Program-made: the position numbers and the translations under genes
Notes under the pieces: generated by a model
Told to the model about the DNA's origin: nothing
The model's input: the letters and a program-made list of their open reading frames with translations, nothing else
Databases searched by the model: none
Part shown: piece after piece, positions 44,534 to 53,467 of the stretch
Numbering within the stretch: the stretch's first letter is position 1
How the letters are laid out: every line of letters begins with the position of its first letter
Origin: an uncultured Paracoccaceae bacterium
GTDB lineage: Bacteria; Pseudomonadota; Alphaproteobacteria; Rhodobacterales; Rhodobacteraceae
Direction: 5' to 3'
Assembly: GCA_947503925.1 (NCBI GenBank)
Contig: CANNFQ010000001.1
Coordinates: forward strand, 62,001 to 126,000
Length of the DNA: 64,000 nucleotides

Positions 44534-45427
44534 ATGACGCGTTTCGTTTCGATCGGGGAGTGCATGGTTGAAATGGCCCCGCAAGGCAAATCGGGCCAAT
44601 ATGCCATGGCATTTGCGGGTGATACGCTGAACACCGCGTGGTATGCCCGCCGGCTGTCACCCGATTGGGTCGTGGAATACGCTACGGCGGTTGGTTATGA
44701 TCCGGTATCCGATCAGATGGTGGATTTTCTGTCTGATGCAGGGATTGGCACCGATTTTGTCCGCCGTGTTGATGACCGCACCTTGGGTCTGTACCTGATT
44801 GCGTTGCGCCAAGGTGAGCGGCATTTTTCATATTGGCGCGGCCAGTCCGCAGCCCGGATTATGGCGCAGGATGGCCCGTTTCTGCTGCGGGCGATGCATG
44901 ACGCCGATGTCATCTATTTTTCGGGCATTACGCTTGCGGTACAAGAAGGGTCGGGCCGCGATAAGCTTTTGGATGCCGTGGCCCGTGCCCGGACCCGGGG
45001 CAAGACCATCGTGTTTGACAGCAATCTGCGCCCGGGCCTGTGGGACACGCCCCGCCAGATGTGCGACTGGGTCACCAAGGCCGCAGCATTGAGCCATGTT
45101 GTCCTTCCGTCCCATGATGATGAGGCCCGTCATTTCGGTGACAAGGATGCATTGGCCACCCGTGACCGCTATGTCGCGTTGGGGGCCAGCACAGTTGTGG
45201 TCAAAAACGGCCCCGGGCTGATCCATTATCAGCATGACGGCGCGCGCGGTGTGACCGAACCCGCCGTGGTCAGCGATGTGGTCGATACAACGGCGGCCGG
45301 TGACAGTTTTAACGCCGGTTTCCTGACCGCCCATTTCGGTGCTGCGGAGATTGAGCAGGCGATCCATGCTGCCAGCAATGTGGCCCGCCGCGTTATTCAG
45401 GGCCGTGGCGCATTGGTCGCAATTTAA
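44534..45427 (+). CDS. kdgK: PfkB-family sugar kinase (2-dehydro-3-deoxygluconokinase-like)
   Basis: 297 residues: N-terminal G-E-C-M-V-E-M-A, A-F-A-G-D-T-L-N-T-A-W-Y-A-R, Y-F-S-G-I-T-L and the C-terminal PfkB signature D-T-T-A-A-G-D-S-F-N-A-G-F containing the catalytic Asp. The closest recollection is KdgK, phosphorylating 2-keto-3-deoxygluconate in the Entner-Doudoroff side pathways; other sugar acids are possible. AAAGGAAAAGG precedes ATG 44534. It is convergent with the reductase-RidA fusion gene. Confidence 0.85.
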   Translation: MTRFVSIGECMVEMAPQGKSGQYAMAFAGDTLNTAWYARRLSPDWVVEYATAVGYDPVSDQMVDFLSDAGIGTDFVRRVDDRTLGLYLIALRQGERHFSYWRGQSAARIMAQDGPFLLRAMHDADVIYFSGITLAVQEGSGRDKLLDAVARARTRGKTIVFDSNLRPGLWDTPRQMCDWVTKAAALSHVVLPSHDDEARHFGDKDALATRDRYVALGASTVVVKNGPGLIHYQHDGARGVTEPAVVSDVVDTTAAGDSFNAGFLTAHFGAAEIEQAIHAASNVARRVIQGRGALVAI

Positions 45428-45457
45428 GCGGCCCGTGGTCGCGGCACTGTCCCAAAA

Positions 45458-46927
45458 TCAGTCTGTCTGGCGGACCGCCTCTGCCTCAATCTCAACCTTG
45501 TAGCCGCCGATCAGGCCGGCCACGACGACCAATGTGTTGGCTGGCTTAATATCGCCAAAAACCCGCCCATGCGCCTTTGATACGGCTTCGACATCGGTTT
45601 CGTCCACGATATAGATGCGAGTGCGCACCACGTCCCCGGCTGATGCATCAAGTGCCGCGAGTGCGGCCAGAATTTTGTCGATGATGAACGTTGTCTGTGC
45701 GCCAGCGTCTCCTACCGCCACGATCCGATCTGATCCTGCGGTCGCGGTCGTACCAGAAACGAGGATGCGGTTGCCGATCTGCTGCGCCCGGGCATATCCA
45801 GCGATATCTTCCCATTTTGATCCGCTCAGCACCTGCTGCCCATCTTGGCGGTGGGCGGTCGTCGTCGCTGCATGCGCCAATGGCATCGTGTCCAGGTGAT
45901 GACTGAGATCACCCGAGGCCGTCAGGAAGGGCGGTTGCCGGTATTCATCGCCGCAATCGCCGGGAACGTCTTGGGTATCGGCGAATGCGTCGGCCAATTC
46001 TGCCCTGTCGTCCTGATCAAGGCTGAAGGAAAACAGCCGCAGATTGTCATCTATATGTACCCGTTCGCCCAGCCGCGCGCCGACGATCACGCCCGCGACA
46101 TGTGGATGATCCAGCACCCAACGCGTTGCCACGTTGGCGATGGAGACATCGTGTTTGCGGGCGATGCGATTGGCGGCGGAGAGAATCCCCTGAAACCCGT
46201 CCCAGCCGCCGGTGATGTCGATGAAGCGCTTGTATTTCATCTTGGACCAGTCGGGGATGTTCTGTGGTTCGGGCTGCCCCAGCCAGCGTTCTGATAGGAA
46301 GCCTCCGCAGAGCGTCCCGTAAGCCAGCAATTTGACGTTGCTTTGCTTGCACAGATTGGCGAGTTGCGTGGCTGCTCGCCGGTCCACCAGTGAAAACGAC
46401 ACCTGATTGGTCAGCAGCGGAATCCCATCGCTAAGCGCTGTTTGCAGATGTGTGGCGTCAAAATTGGTGACCCCGATTTCGGCGATCAGCCCTTCGCTGC
46501 GCAATCGGGTTAGTTCGTGCAGCGCGTCCAGCCATGCGGGGTGCAGAAAGCTCCACCAGTGGAATTGCAGCAGGTCGATCCGGTCAACGCTCAGACGGGT
46601 GAGCCGGTCTGTGATCCCGGCGCGCACCACATCCGGTGTCATCGGCCCCGGGGCTGGGCACCACTTGGTAAAGGCCAGTGGGCGCGGGTCGCGTGGGCGC
46701 GCCAGCAGTTTTCCGGTGATGATTTCGGCACTGCCATAGTGATCGGCCATGTCGAATGTGTCGAACCCCTTGGCCGCATAATCGGCCAGCCAGTCCGCAC
46801 CGGTATGGGGGTTGATGATGGTCCCGTCCTTTTCGATATCGGCCACCTGCCACAACCCTGTCAGGACCCGCGCGATGTTCAGATTTTCCGACAAGGCGAA
46901 CCGATCCGGGTGGTTGTTGGTATTCAT
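45458..46927 (-). CDS. Aldo/keto reductase fused to a RidA-like domain
   Basis: 489 residues from ATG 46927. Residues 1-365 form an aldo/keto reductase with the complete catalytic tetrad: Asp and Tyr in F-D-M-A-D-H-Y-G, Lys in A-F-T-K-W-C-P, and His in L-L-Q-F-H-W-W. Residues about 370-489 are a RidA/YjgF domain (R-I-L-V-S-G-T-T-A, V-V-R-T-R-I-Y-I-V-D, G-Y-K-V-E-I-E-A-E-A-V). In RidA proper the imine-hydrolysing Arg lies in P-A-R-S; here it reads K-P-A-N-T, so classic 2-aminoacrylate deaminase activity is doubtful. The fusion is divergent from an operon with a related reductase and a Liv-type importer. Confidence 0.88.
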   Translation of the reverse strand: MNTNNHPDRFALSENLNIARVLTGLWQVADIEKDGTIINPHTGADWLADYAAKGFDTFDMADHYGSAEIITGKLLARPRDPRPLAFTKWCPAPGPMTPDVVRAGITDRLTRLSVDRIDLLQFHWWSFLHPAWLDALHELTRLRSEGLIAEIGVTNFDATHLQTALSDGIPLLTNQVSFSLVDRRAATQLANLCKQSNVKLLAYGTLCGGFLSERWLGQPEPQNIPDWSKMKYKRFIDITGGWDGFQGILSAANRIARKHDVSIANVATRWVLDHPHVAGVIVGARLGERVHIDDNLRLFSFSLDQDDRAELADAFADTQDVPGDCGDEYRQPPFLTASGDLSHHLDTMPLAHAATTTAHRQDGQQVLSGSKWEDIAGYARAQQIGNRILVSGTTATAGSDRIVAVGDAGAQTTFIIDKILAALAALDASAGDVVRTRIYIVDETDVEAVSKAHGRVFGDIKPANTLVVVAGLIGGYKVEIEAEAVRQTD

Positions 46928-47041
46928 GGTGTTTCCTGCTGTGGTTGCTTTGCGCCAAATCGCCCTTGAGGCCTGCGGGATAATCGATAACCTGATCAGA
47001 TAAGACCAAGCGTTGGCGGCAGTCCAGCGGAAAGGACGGGG

Positions 47042-47419
47042 ATGCAAGAGGATGGCGAGAGCGGGGGATTCTGGCTCTATGATCTGAAGGTGGAGACGGT
47101 GCTGGATGGCCGTACACCCGTTTGCCGCCATATCGAGGGCGAGAGTTTTCGGGTCGAGGGTGAGACATTGGTGTTTGCGTCCGGCACGCGCGTTTCGATG
47201 TATGCATTGACTGCGCTGATCCCGCTGTTGCCCGTCAAGCAGCGGATGACGGACCCCAATGATTGGGTCAGCACCGATGCCGAGGTGGCCTGCCCTGATC
47301 CGCATTGCGGTGGGCGGTTTCGTATCACCCGATTGGAAAAACGCTGGTTCACCCATGCCGCAACAACCGGTCAGCCCGCGGCCCGCGGCACCCCTTATTG
47401 GCAGGCGGATGACGCATGA
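47042..47419 (+). CDS. TIGR04076 family protein
   Basis: 125 residues: L-K-V-E-T-V-L-D-G-R-T-P-V-C-R-H, G-E-S-F-R-V-E-G-E, M-Y-A-L-T-A-L-I-P-L-L-P and V-A-C-P-D-P-H-C-G-G-R-F. The Cys in P-V-C-R-H and the C-P-D-P motif are hallmarks of this small uncharacterised family. It is first gene of the seven-gene operon, overlapping the second aldo/keto reductase by 4 bases and divergent from the reductase-RidA fusion (114-base shared control region). Function unknown. Confidence 0.82.
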   Translation: MQEDGESGGFWLYDLKVETVLDGRTPVCRHIEGESFRVEGETLVFASGTRVSMYALTALIPLLPVKQRMTDPNDWVSTDAEVACPDPHCGGRFRITRLEKRWFTHAATTGQPAARGTPYWQADDA

Positions 47420-48492
47420 GCGTTGAGACCGCAAAACTGCGCCCGGGCTATGAAATCTCGCGCGTGATCAAGGGCGGCTGGCAATTAGCTGGCGATCACG
47501 GTCCGGTGGATCGCACCGATGCTGTCCGCGATATGGAGGCGTTTCTGGACGCTGGCATCACCACATTTGACTGCGCCGATATCTATGTCGGCGTTGAGGA
47601 GATGATTGGCGACTTCATTGGCGATTTGCGCAGCCGTCGTGGCGCGGCTGGGGCGGATCAGGTCCGGGTGCATACAAAGCTGGTCCCCGATCTGGGCCTG
47701 TTGGACAATATCCGCCCCGCCGATGTTGAGGCGATTATTGATCGGTCCTTGCAGCGGTTGCAGGTGGAACAGTTGCATCTAGTCCAGTTCTTTTGGTGGG
47801 ATTTGTCGTTGGGTGACCCGTTGATGGGGCTGGATGCCCTGAAGACCTGTCAGCAAAAAGGCAAGATTACGCATCTGGGTGTGACCAATTGGGATGTCGC
47901 CGAAACGCAGCCTTTTCTGGATGCGGGGTTTGATGTTGTGTCGACGCAGGTGCAGTATTCAATCCTTGATCGCCGCCCTGAAAATGGCCTGACGGATTGG
48001 GCCGCTGGCCGCGATATGCAATTGCTTTGCTTTGGCACCCTGGCGGGTGGTTTCCTGACGGAGCGTTGGTTGGGCAAGCCTGATCCCGGCTTTGATTTTG
48101 AAAATCGTAGCCTGATCAAATATCGGCTGATCATCGATGAATTTGGGTCATGGGCCGTGTTTCAGGAGCTGTTGCAGCTGCTGAAATCCATCGGGGACAA
48201 ACATGGCGTGTCGCTGTCCACAGTTGCAACGCGCTGGGTCTTGGACCGGCCGCAGGTTGCCGCCGCCATTGTCGGTGCGCGTTATGCAAGGCATTTGCCG
48301 CAGACGGTTGAGGCGTTTGACGTCACGCTGGATGATGCGGATCACAGTGCCATCGGCGCGTTGCTAGACCGCGCGCCGGGGCCGCCGGGCAGTGTCTTTG
48401 CTTTGGAACGTGACCGGGGCGGCCGCCATGGCCGCATTATGAAATACAACCTGAACACCCGCCCGGATGACAAGGTTCTGGGCAGTGGCTGA
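47416..48492 (+). CDS. Aldo/keto reductase-type protein lacking the catalytic His
   Basis: 358 residues, same subfamily as the fusion partner: both share G-G-F-L-(S/T)-E-R-W-L-G-(Q/K)-P and V-A-T-R-W-V-L-D-(H/R)-P, with I-V-G-A-R. Asp and Tyr (T-F-D-C-A-D-I-Y) and Lys (V-H-T-K-L) of the tetrad are kept, but the position of the proton-relay His (Q-F-H-W-W in the fusion) is Phe (Q-F-F-W-W). Loss of this His normally weakens carbonyl reduction, as in steroid 5-beta-reductase where Glu replaces it. Overlaps livG (8 bases). Confidence 0.86.
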   Translation: MSVETAKLRPGYEISRVIKGGWQLAGDHGPVDRTDAVRDMEAFLDAGITTFDCADIYVGVEEMIGDFIGDLRSRRGAAGADQVRVHTKLVPDLGLLDNIRPADVEAIIDRSLQRLQVEQLHLVQFFWWDLSLGDPLMGLDALKTCQQKGKITHLGVTNWDVAETQPFLDAGFDVVSTQVQYSILDRRPENGLTDWAAGRDMQLLCFGTLAGGFLTERWLGKPDPGFDFENRSLIKYRLIIDEFGSWAVFQELLQLLKSIGDKHGVSLSTVATRWVLDRPQVAAAIVGARYARHLPQTVEAFDVTLDDADHSAIGALLDRAPGPPGSVFALERDRGGRHGRIMKYNLNTRPDDKVLGSG

Positions 48493-49258
48493 CCCGATCC
48501 TTGTGACCCAAGGCCTGTGCCGCAGCTTTGGCAATTTCAAAGCGGTTGATGATGTGTCACTGGCGGTACAGCGCGGGTCGATGACCGGGCTGATTGGCCC
48601 CAACGGGGCGGGCAAATCGACGCTGTTCAACCTGCTGACCGGGGCGTTGAAACCCGATGTGGGCGCGGTGCAACTGGATGGGCAGGACATCACCGGCCTG
48701 TCGCCCAACAAGCTGTTTGCGCGTGGATTGGGGCGGACATTTCAGATCCCGCGCCCTTTTGCCCGGATGAGTGTGCTGGAAAACGTCATGCTGGCGCCGA
48801 TGGGGCAGGTGGGCGAGACGATCACCGGGCCGTTCCTGTTTCGTGGCCGGATGCAGGCCGAGGAAAGCCGCATCCGCGACAAGGCACTGGACGTGCTGGA
48901 TTTCGTGACCTTGGGTGCGCTGGCCGATCATCCGGCGGGTCAGATTTCGGGCGGGCAGATGAAATTGCTGGAACTGGCCCGCGTTTTGATGGGCGATCCG
49001 CAGCTGATCCTGCTGGATGAACCGGCGGCGGGGGTGAACCCGGTGCTGACAGCCACGCTGATTGGCAAGATCGAAGAGTTGAACCGCCAAGGCACGACAT
49101 TTGTGATCATCGAACATGACATGGATTTTGTCATGCAGCATTGCGACCCGGTGATTGCCTTGGCCGAGGGCCGCGTGATTTTTGAAGGCACCAGCGCAGA
49201 AGCGCTTGCAAATCCGACCTTGCTGGATGCCTATCTGGGGGCACCGATGGATGGCTGA
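48485..49258 (+). CDS. livG: Branched-chain amino acid-type ABC importer ATP-binding protein LivG
   Basis: 257 residues from GTG 48485 (V/M-A-D-P-I-L, the same opening as livF). Walker A G-P-N-G-A-G-K-S-T-L, signature I-S-G-G-Q-M-K-L-L-E-L-A, Walker B L-I-L-L-D-E-P-A-A-G-V-N, H loop V-I-I-E-H-D-M-D-F-V. The inserted LivG segment R-T-F-Q-I-P-R-P is present. An ATG at 48467 is in frame but lies deeper in the preceding gene. Confidence 0.92.
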   Translation: MADPILVTQGLCRSFGNFKAVDDVSLAVQRGSMTGLIGPNGAGKSTLFNLLTGALKPDVGAVQLDGQDITGLSPNKLFARGLGRTFQIPRPFARMSVLENVMLAPMGQVGETITGPFLFRGRMQAEESRIRDKALDVLDFVTLGALADHPAGQISGGQMKLLELARVLMGDPQLILLDEPAAGVNPVLTATLIGKIEELNRQGTTFVIIEHDMDFVMQHCDPVIALAEGRVIFEGTSAEALANPTLLDAYLGAPMDG

Positions 49259-49982
49259 CCCGATCCTGCAGGTGCGTGGCGTGACCGCTGGCTATGTCCC
49301 GGATTTGCCGATTTTGCGAGATGTGTCGCTGGCGGTGCCGCCTGCGCAGATCACCTTGATTATCGGCCCGAACGGGGCGGGCAAATCGACCTTGATCATG
49401 GCGATAGCCGGGTTGCTGCCGGTCAGCGCTGGCCAGATCACGTTTCAGGGGTCTGATATCACGGGGCTGCGCACCGATCAGTTGACCGCCCATGGCATCG
49501 CCTATGTCCCGCAGGTCGATAATATCTTTCGCAGTCTGACGATCCGCCAAAACCTTGACCTTGCCTTGCGCCGTGCGGGTTCCGACGCCCCGACCCGATT
49601 GGCGCGTTTGTTGGCGCAGTTTCCGGCCCTTGCCGCCAAGCAGCGTGACAAGGCGGGTGCGTTGTCGGGTGGTCAACGCCAGTTTTTAGCCATTGCGATG
49701 GCACTGGCCACGGCCCCAAAGCTGATCCTGATGGATGAGCCATCGGCGGGCCTGTCGCCCAAGGCCGCGCAGGAGGTGTTGGAACATGCGCGCATGCTGA
49801 CCGGGCAGGGCGTTTCCATCCTGCTGGTCGAACAGAACGTCAATCAGGCGCTGCGCCTGGCCGATCATTGCTACATCTTGGCCGAAGGGCGCAATCAGAT
49901 CGATGGCCCGGCCGCGGATTTGCGCGACAGTGAGGTCGTGGGTGAGATCTATCTGGGCAATCGTCGGGTGGGCGCGGCATGA
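49251..49982 (+). CDS. livF: ABC importer ATP-binding protein LivF
   Basis: 243 residues: Walker A G-P-N-G-A-G-K-S-T-L, LivF-typical Y-V-P-Q-V-D-N-I-F, signature L-S-G-G-Q-R-Q-F, Walker B L-I-L-M-D-E-P-S-A-G-L-S-P, H-loop-like L-V-E-Q-N-V. Starts 8 bases inside livG and overlaps livH by 4 bases. Confidence 0.93.
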   Translation: MADPILQVRGVTAGYVPDLPILRDVSLAVPPAQITLIIGPNGAGKSTLIMAIAGLLPVSAGQITFQGSDITGLRTDQLTAHGIAYVPQVDNIFRSLTIRQNLDLALRRAGSDAPTRLARLLAQFPALAAKQRDKAGALSGGQRQFLAIAMALATAPKLILMDEPSAGLSPKAAQEVLEHARMLTGQGVSILLVEQNVNQALRLADHCYILAEGRNQIDGPAADLRDSEVVGEIYLGNRRVGAA

Positions 49983-50893
49983 TCCAGCATCTTTTGGATG
50001 GTGTGCTGACCGGGTCATACCTGTCGCTGGGGGCGATTGGGCTGACGCTGGTCATGCATATCCTGCGCTTTGCCAATTTTTCGCATGCTGAGCTTTTATC
50101 TTTGGGCGCTTATGCCGCCCTTGTCTGTGATGCGTTGGTGTCCGGCCTGGCCCCGTTTCTGACGGTCAAGCTTGCGCCATTGTCGCTGACCGGGGCGTTG
50201 ATCATTGCGATCCTGATTTCCATGGTGCTGACGGGCCTCTCGGCGCTGATCATCGACCGGCTTGTGTTCAAGCGGGTACGCGAAAGGGGGCAGGAATTGT
50301 CGATGGTCTTTGCCAGTTTTGGCATGGCCTTGATCATCCGCAATGTGATTGGCCTCATCTTTGGGCTGAGCCCCACGCTTTATTCCCGCGATATTGCTTT
50401 TGCGGTGATCCTGAGCCGCGATCCGCTGATCCTGGTCAAGCCGGATCAGGTCTTTGTACTGATTGCGGCTTTGGCGCTGATGTTTATTCTGCATCTGATC
50501 CTGTCGCGCACCACCTTTGGTTATTCCCTGCGAGCGGTTGCCGAAAACCCGTCACTGGCGCAGGTTAATGGCGTCAATTTACAGCGTACCATCATGGCGG
50601 TCTGGTTGATCGGGGGCGGTTTGGCGGCGGTCGCCGGTGTTTTTTACGGTATCAGTCACCAGCTGATCCCTGTGATGGGCCGTGATCTGGTGCTGCCGAT
50701 TTTCGCCGCGACAATCGTGGGCGGCATTGGCAGTGTTTATGGCGCGGTACTGGGCGGTTTTATCGTCGGGGTCGCGGCCAATATGGCGTTGGTGGTGCTG
50801 CCGTCGGGCTATACCCCATCCGTGCCATTTTTGCTGATACTCCTGGTCTTGATGATCCGTCCGCATGGGCTGTTTGGTGAGGCGCGGGCATGA
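49979..50893 (+). CDS. livH: ABC importer permease LivH
   Basis: 304 residues with eight or nine membrane helices; L-T-L-V-M-H-I-L-R-F-A-N-F-S-H-A-E and the cytoplasmic-loop motif S-L-R-A-V-A-E-N-P-S-L-A identify the LivH group. Works with LivM and the two ATPases. Overlaps livF and livM by 4 bases each. Confidence 0.93.
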   Translation: MIQHLLDGVLTGSYLSLGAIGLTLVMHILRFANFSHAELLSLGAYAALVCDALVSGLAPFLTVKLAPLSLTGALIIAILISMVLTGLSALIIDRLVFKRVRERGQELSMVFASFGMALIIRNVIGLIFGLSPTLYSRDIAFAVILSRDPLILVKPDQVFVLIAALALMFILHLILSRTTFGYSLRAVAENPSLAQVNGVNLQRTIMAVWLIGGGLAAVAGVFYGISHQLIPVMGRDLVLPIFAATIVGGIGSVYGAVLGGFIVGVAANMALVVLPSGYTPSVPFLLILLVLMIRPHGLFGEARA

Positions 50894-51858
50894 TTGGCAT
50901 TTTCTCATATCTAATTTTTTTCGCCACGACGGCCTCGATCCTTGCGATTGCGGTATTGGGCCTGAACCTTCAATGGGGCAATACGGGCCTGTTTAACGGC
51001 GGCGTTGTCGCGTTTTTCGGGGCCGGGGCTTACGCTACACTGATCCTTGGCGGGACGGCGCAGGCGGGGCATCTGGGTGGTTTTGGCCTGTTCTATCCGC
51101 TGGCTTTACTGGGCGGCATGGCGGCGGCCGGGTTGATGGCCTGGATTGTTGGATTGCTGACCTTGCGGCTGCGTCATGACTATCTGGCGATTGCGACCTT
51201 TGGTGTGGCGGTGGCGTTTGAAAACCTGATGCGCAATGCTGAATGGTTGGCGGGCGGCGCCAAGGGCGTGCGCGGGTTTGAACGGCCATTGCGCGCGGCA
51301 CTTGGCGATGGGTTTGCTTATAATCTTTTGTTTTTCGCTGGTGTCCTGTTGATTCTGATTGCCACCTATCTGTTTCTGGAACGGCTTGTGGCATCGCCTT
51401 TTGGCCGCTTGTTGCGCGCGATCCGCGAGGATGAGGCGGCCGCCGCATCACTGGGCAAGAGCCCCAGCAAGGTCAGGCTGACGGCTTTTGTCACCGGATC
51501 GGTGATATTGGGGCTGGCTGGTGGGCTTTACGGCACGTTCTATGCGTTCGTCAGCCCGCAGGATGTATTGCCGACCCTCACCTTCCAAATCTGGGCAATG
51601 CTGATTGTCGGCGGTGCGGGCAATAATCGGGGTGCGATTTTCGGGGCGTTCCTGATCTGGGGGGCATGGACCCTGTCGGGCTGGGCGCTGTCGCGATTTG
51701 CGCCGGTTGACGTGCAGCTTTACACAGGCTCGTTTCAATTCATACTGATCGGATCGGTGATTGTTGGCATGCTGATGTGGCGCCCGCAAGGATTGCTGCC
51801 AGAGCGGCTTGTCGTTTCGCAAAGGGGAAAACCCCAATCAACGCAACAGGGAGAGTAA
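50890..51858 (+). CDS. livM: ABC importer permease LivM
   Basis: 322 residues, eight to ten membrane helices; N-T-G-L-F-N-G-G-V-V-A-F-F-G and the loop L-R-A-I-R-E-D-E-A-A-A-A-S-L-G identify LivM. The stop is 2 bases before the livK start. Confidence 0.93.
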   Translation: MIGIFSYLIFFATTASILAIAVLGLNLQWGNTGLFNGGVVAFFGAGAYATLILGGTAQAGHLGGFGLFYPLALLGGMAAAGLMAWIVGLLTLRLRHDYLAIATFGVAVAFENLMRNAEWLAGGAKGVRGFERPLRAALGDGFAYNLLFFAGVLLILIATYLFLERLVASPFGRLLRAIREDEAAAASLGKSPSKVRLTAFVTGSVILGLAGGLYGTFYAFVSPQDVLPTLTFQIWAMLIVGGAGNNRGAIFGAFLIWGAWTLSGWALSRFAPVDVQLYTGSFQFILIGSVIVGMLMWRPQGLLPERLVVSQRGKPQSTQQGE

Positions 51859-51860
51859 AT

Positions 51861-53123
51861 ATGTCTATTGTCAGAACCATGGGAGCAACCGTTGGGCTTG
51901 CTTTTGGGATCAGCGCGTTGGCCGGTGCTGCTCATGCGCAGGACTGCACAACGAAGATCGGGGCGGTCCTGCCGACATCGGTTGATTGGGGGCGCCCGAT
52001 TGCGGAAACGGCACAGTTTGCCGTTGATCAGGTCAACGCTGCGGGGGGGGCTGCGGGCTGCCAGATTGAAATGGTGCTGCGCGATACCCAAGTCGATCCC
52101 AAGGTCGGCGTTGACGCCGCCAAAGCGTTGGTCGATCTGGAAGGCGTGAATGTGTTGTTGGGCGCGGTGTCATCGGGCGTTTCGATGCCGATCCTGACCT
52201 CTGTCACGGTGCCAAGCGGTGTTCTGCAGATGTCATGCTGTTCATCATCGACAGCGTTTACCGGCCTCGCAACCGAGGGTAAAACTGGCGGTTTGTGGTT
52301 CCGGACATTTGCGACGACAGGGGTGCAATCTGCTGTGGGGGCGAAGGTTGCTGCTGACCAAGGCTACAAATCGGTGGCTATTCTTTATAAAAACGACGAT
52401 TGGGGGCAGGATATGGCCCGCCTGATTGCGGCTGATTTTGCAGCTGTTGGGGTGGATGTCACCGCCTCTGTCGCGATCAATGATGCCCAGCCGAATTACC
52501 GTGCTGAGGTGACAGACGCGCTGACCAGCCAGCCTGAGGCGCTTTACCTCGCGCTTTATCCTGCCGAGGGGACGGCAGCGGTGCGTGAATGGTTGTCGCT
52601 GGGTGGGACGCAGAACATGATATTGGCCAATTCGCTGAAATCGGATGAGTTCCGCGATAACGTGGGCATGCAATATCTGGGATCGGCGCTGGGCACTGAT
52701 ACGGCTTCGCCCCGTTCCGAAAGTGCGGATGCCTTTCGGGCGGCGTATCAGGAACGTTTCGCGTCAGAACCGAACGGCCCGGGTCTGGCCAATAGCTATG
52801 ATGCGGCGATGATTGCCTTGTTGGCGATGGAGGCAGCCGGGAAGGACGCTTCGGGCGCCGATGTGGCCGCAGCCATTGCGCGGGTCACTGACCCTGATGG
52901 CACCGCCGTCAGCGCGGATACCGCTGGTTTTGTCGCCGCCAAGGAGGTATTGGCCAGCGGTGGCAACGTGATGTTTCAGGGGGCGACCGGCAATGTGCGT
53001 TTCGACGCGAATGGCGACGTTTCCGCGCCGGCGGTCATCTGGTCATTCTCTGATGAAGGTACCGAAGAGGTTGAATTCATGTCGCTGAATGATGTGGATG
53101 CTTTCATGGCGTCGTTGAAATAG
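51861..53123 (+). CDS. ABC importer periplasmic substrate-binding protein (LivK type)
   Basis: 420 residues: signal peptide (hydrophobic G-L-A-F-G-I-S-A-L-A-G-A-A-H-A) then a Peripla_BP_6 fold (I-G-A-V-L-P-T-S-V-D-W-G, N-V-L-L-G-A-V-S-S-G-V-S, C-C-S-S-S-T-A-F). GGGAGAG precedes ATG 51861. Binding proteins of this family take branched-chain amino acids, amides, urea or aromatic acids; residues here do not decide. Last gene of the operon starting at 47042. Confidence 0.9.
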   Translation: MSIVRTMGATVGLAFGISALAGAAHAQDCTTKIGAVLPTSVDWGRPIAETAQFAVDQVNAAGGAAGCQIEMVLRDTQVDPKVGVDAAKALVDLEGVNVLLGAVSSGVSMPILTSVTVPSGVLQMSCCSSSTAFTGLATEGKTGGLWFRTFATTGVQSAVGAKVAADQGYKSVAILYKNDDWGQDMARLIAADFAAVGVDVTASVAINDAQPNYRAEVTDALTSQPEALYLALYPAEGTAAVREWLSLGGTQNMILANSLKSDEFRDNVGMQYLGSALGTDTASPRSESADAFRAAYQERFASEPNGPGLANSYDAAMIALLAMEAAGKDASGADVAAAIARVTDPDGTAVSADTAGFVAAKEVLASGGNVMFQGATGNVRFDANGDVSAPAVIWSFSDEGTEEVEFMSLNDVDAFMASLK

Positions 53124-53467
53124 GCCGGCTGGCGATCTGATCGAAACAATATGTGTTGGGCGCCCGTTGAGGGCGGCCAATTCACATCGCGCTCCACCAC
53201 GCTGAATGCTGCCTTACGGCCACGTCGGGTCATAAGGTCTCACGCAGAACGGGCCAATTGGGCAGGGCACCAACCCATGAAATTCCTTGCAACGGTTTGA
53301 TGAAAGCGTTGCCGACTGTCCGAAGACGAGCGGAGCAAATATGCGCCGTCGAATCTGATTAAATGGCGGCAGGCGCTAAAGGAGGCGCGGGGAACCCTGT
53401 GCGATTTGGCACATCTATCTGGGCGACAAAATGTTATCGTCTCCCTAGTTTTAAGGGGGATTGGTTT
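53124..53467. other. 344-base intergenic region after livK
   Basis: No gene supported. A long minus-strand frame over 53240-54019 is the antisense of the lipoprotein gene and rich in Cys, Thr and Ile; it is not credible. I see no terminator with a T run after livK. Confidence 0.5.
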
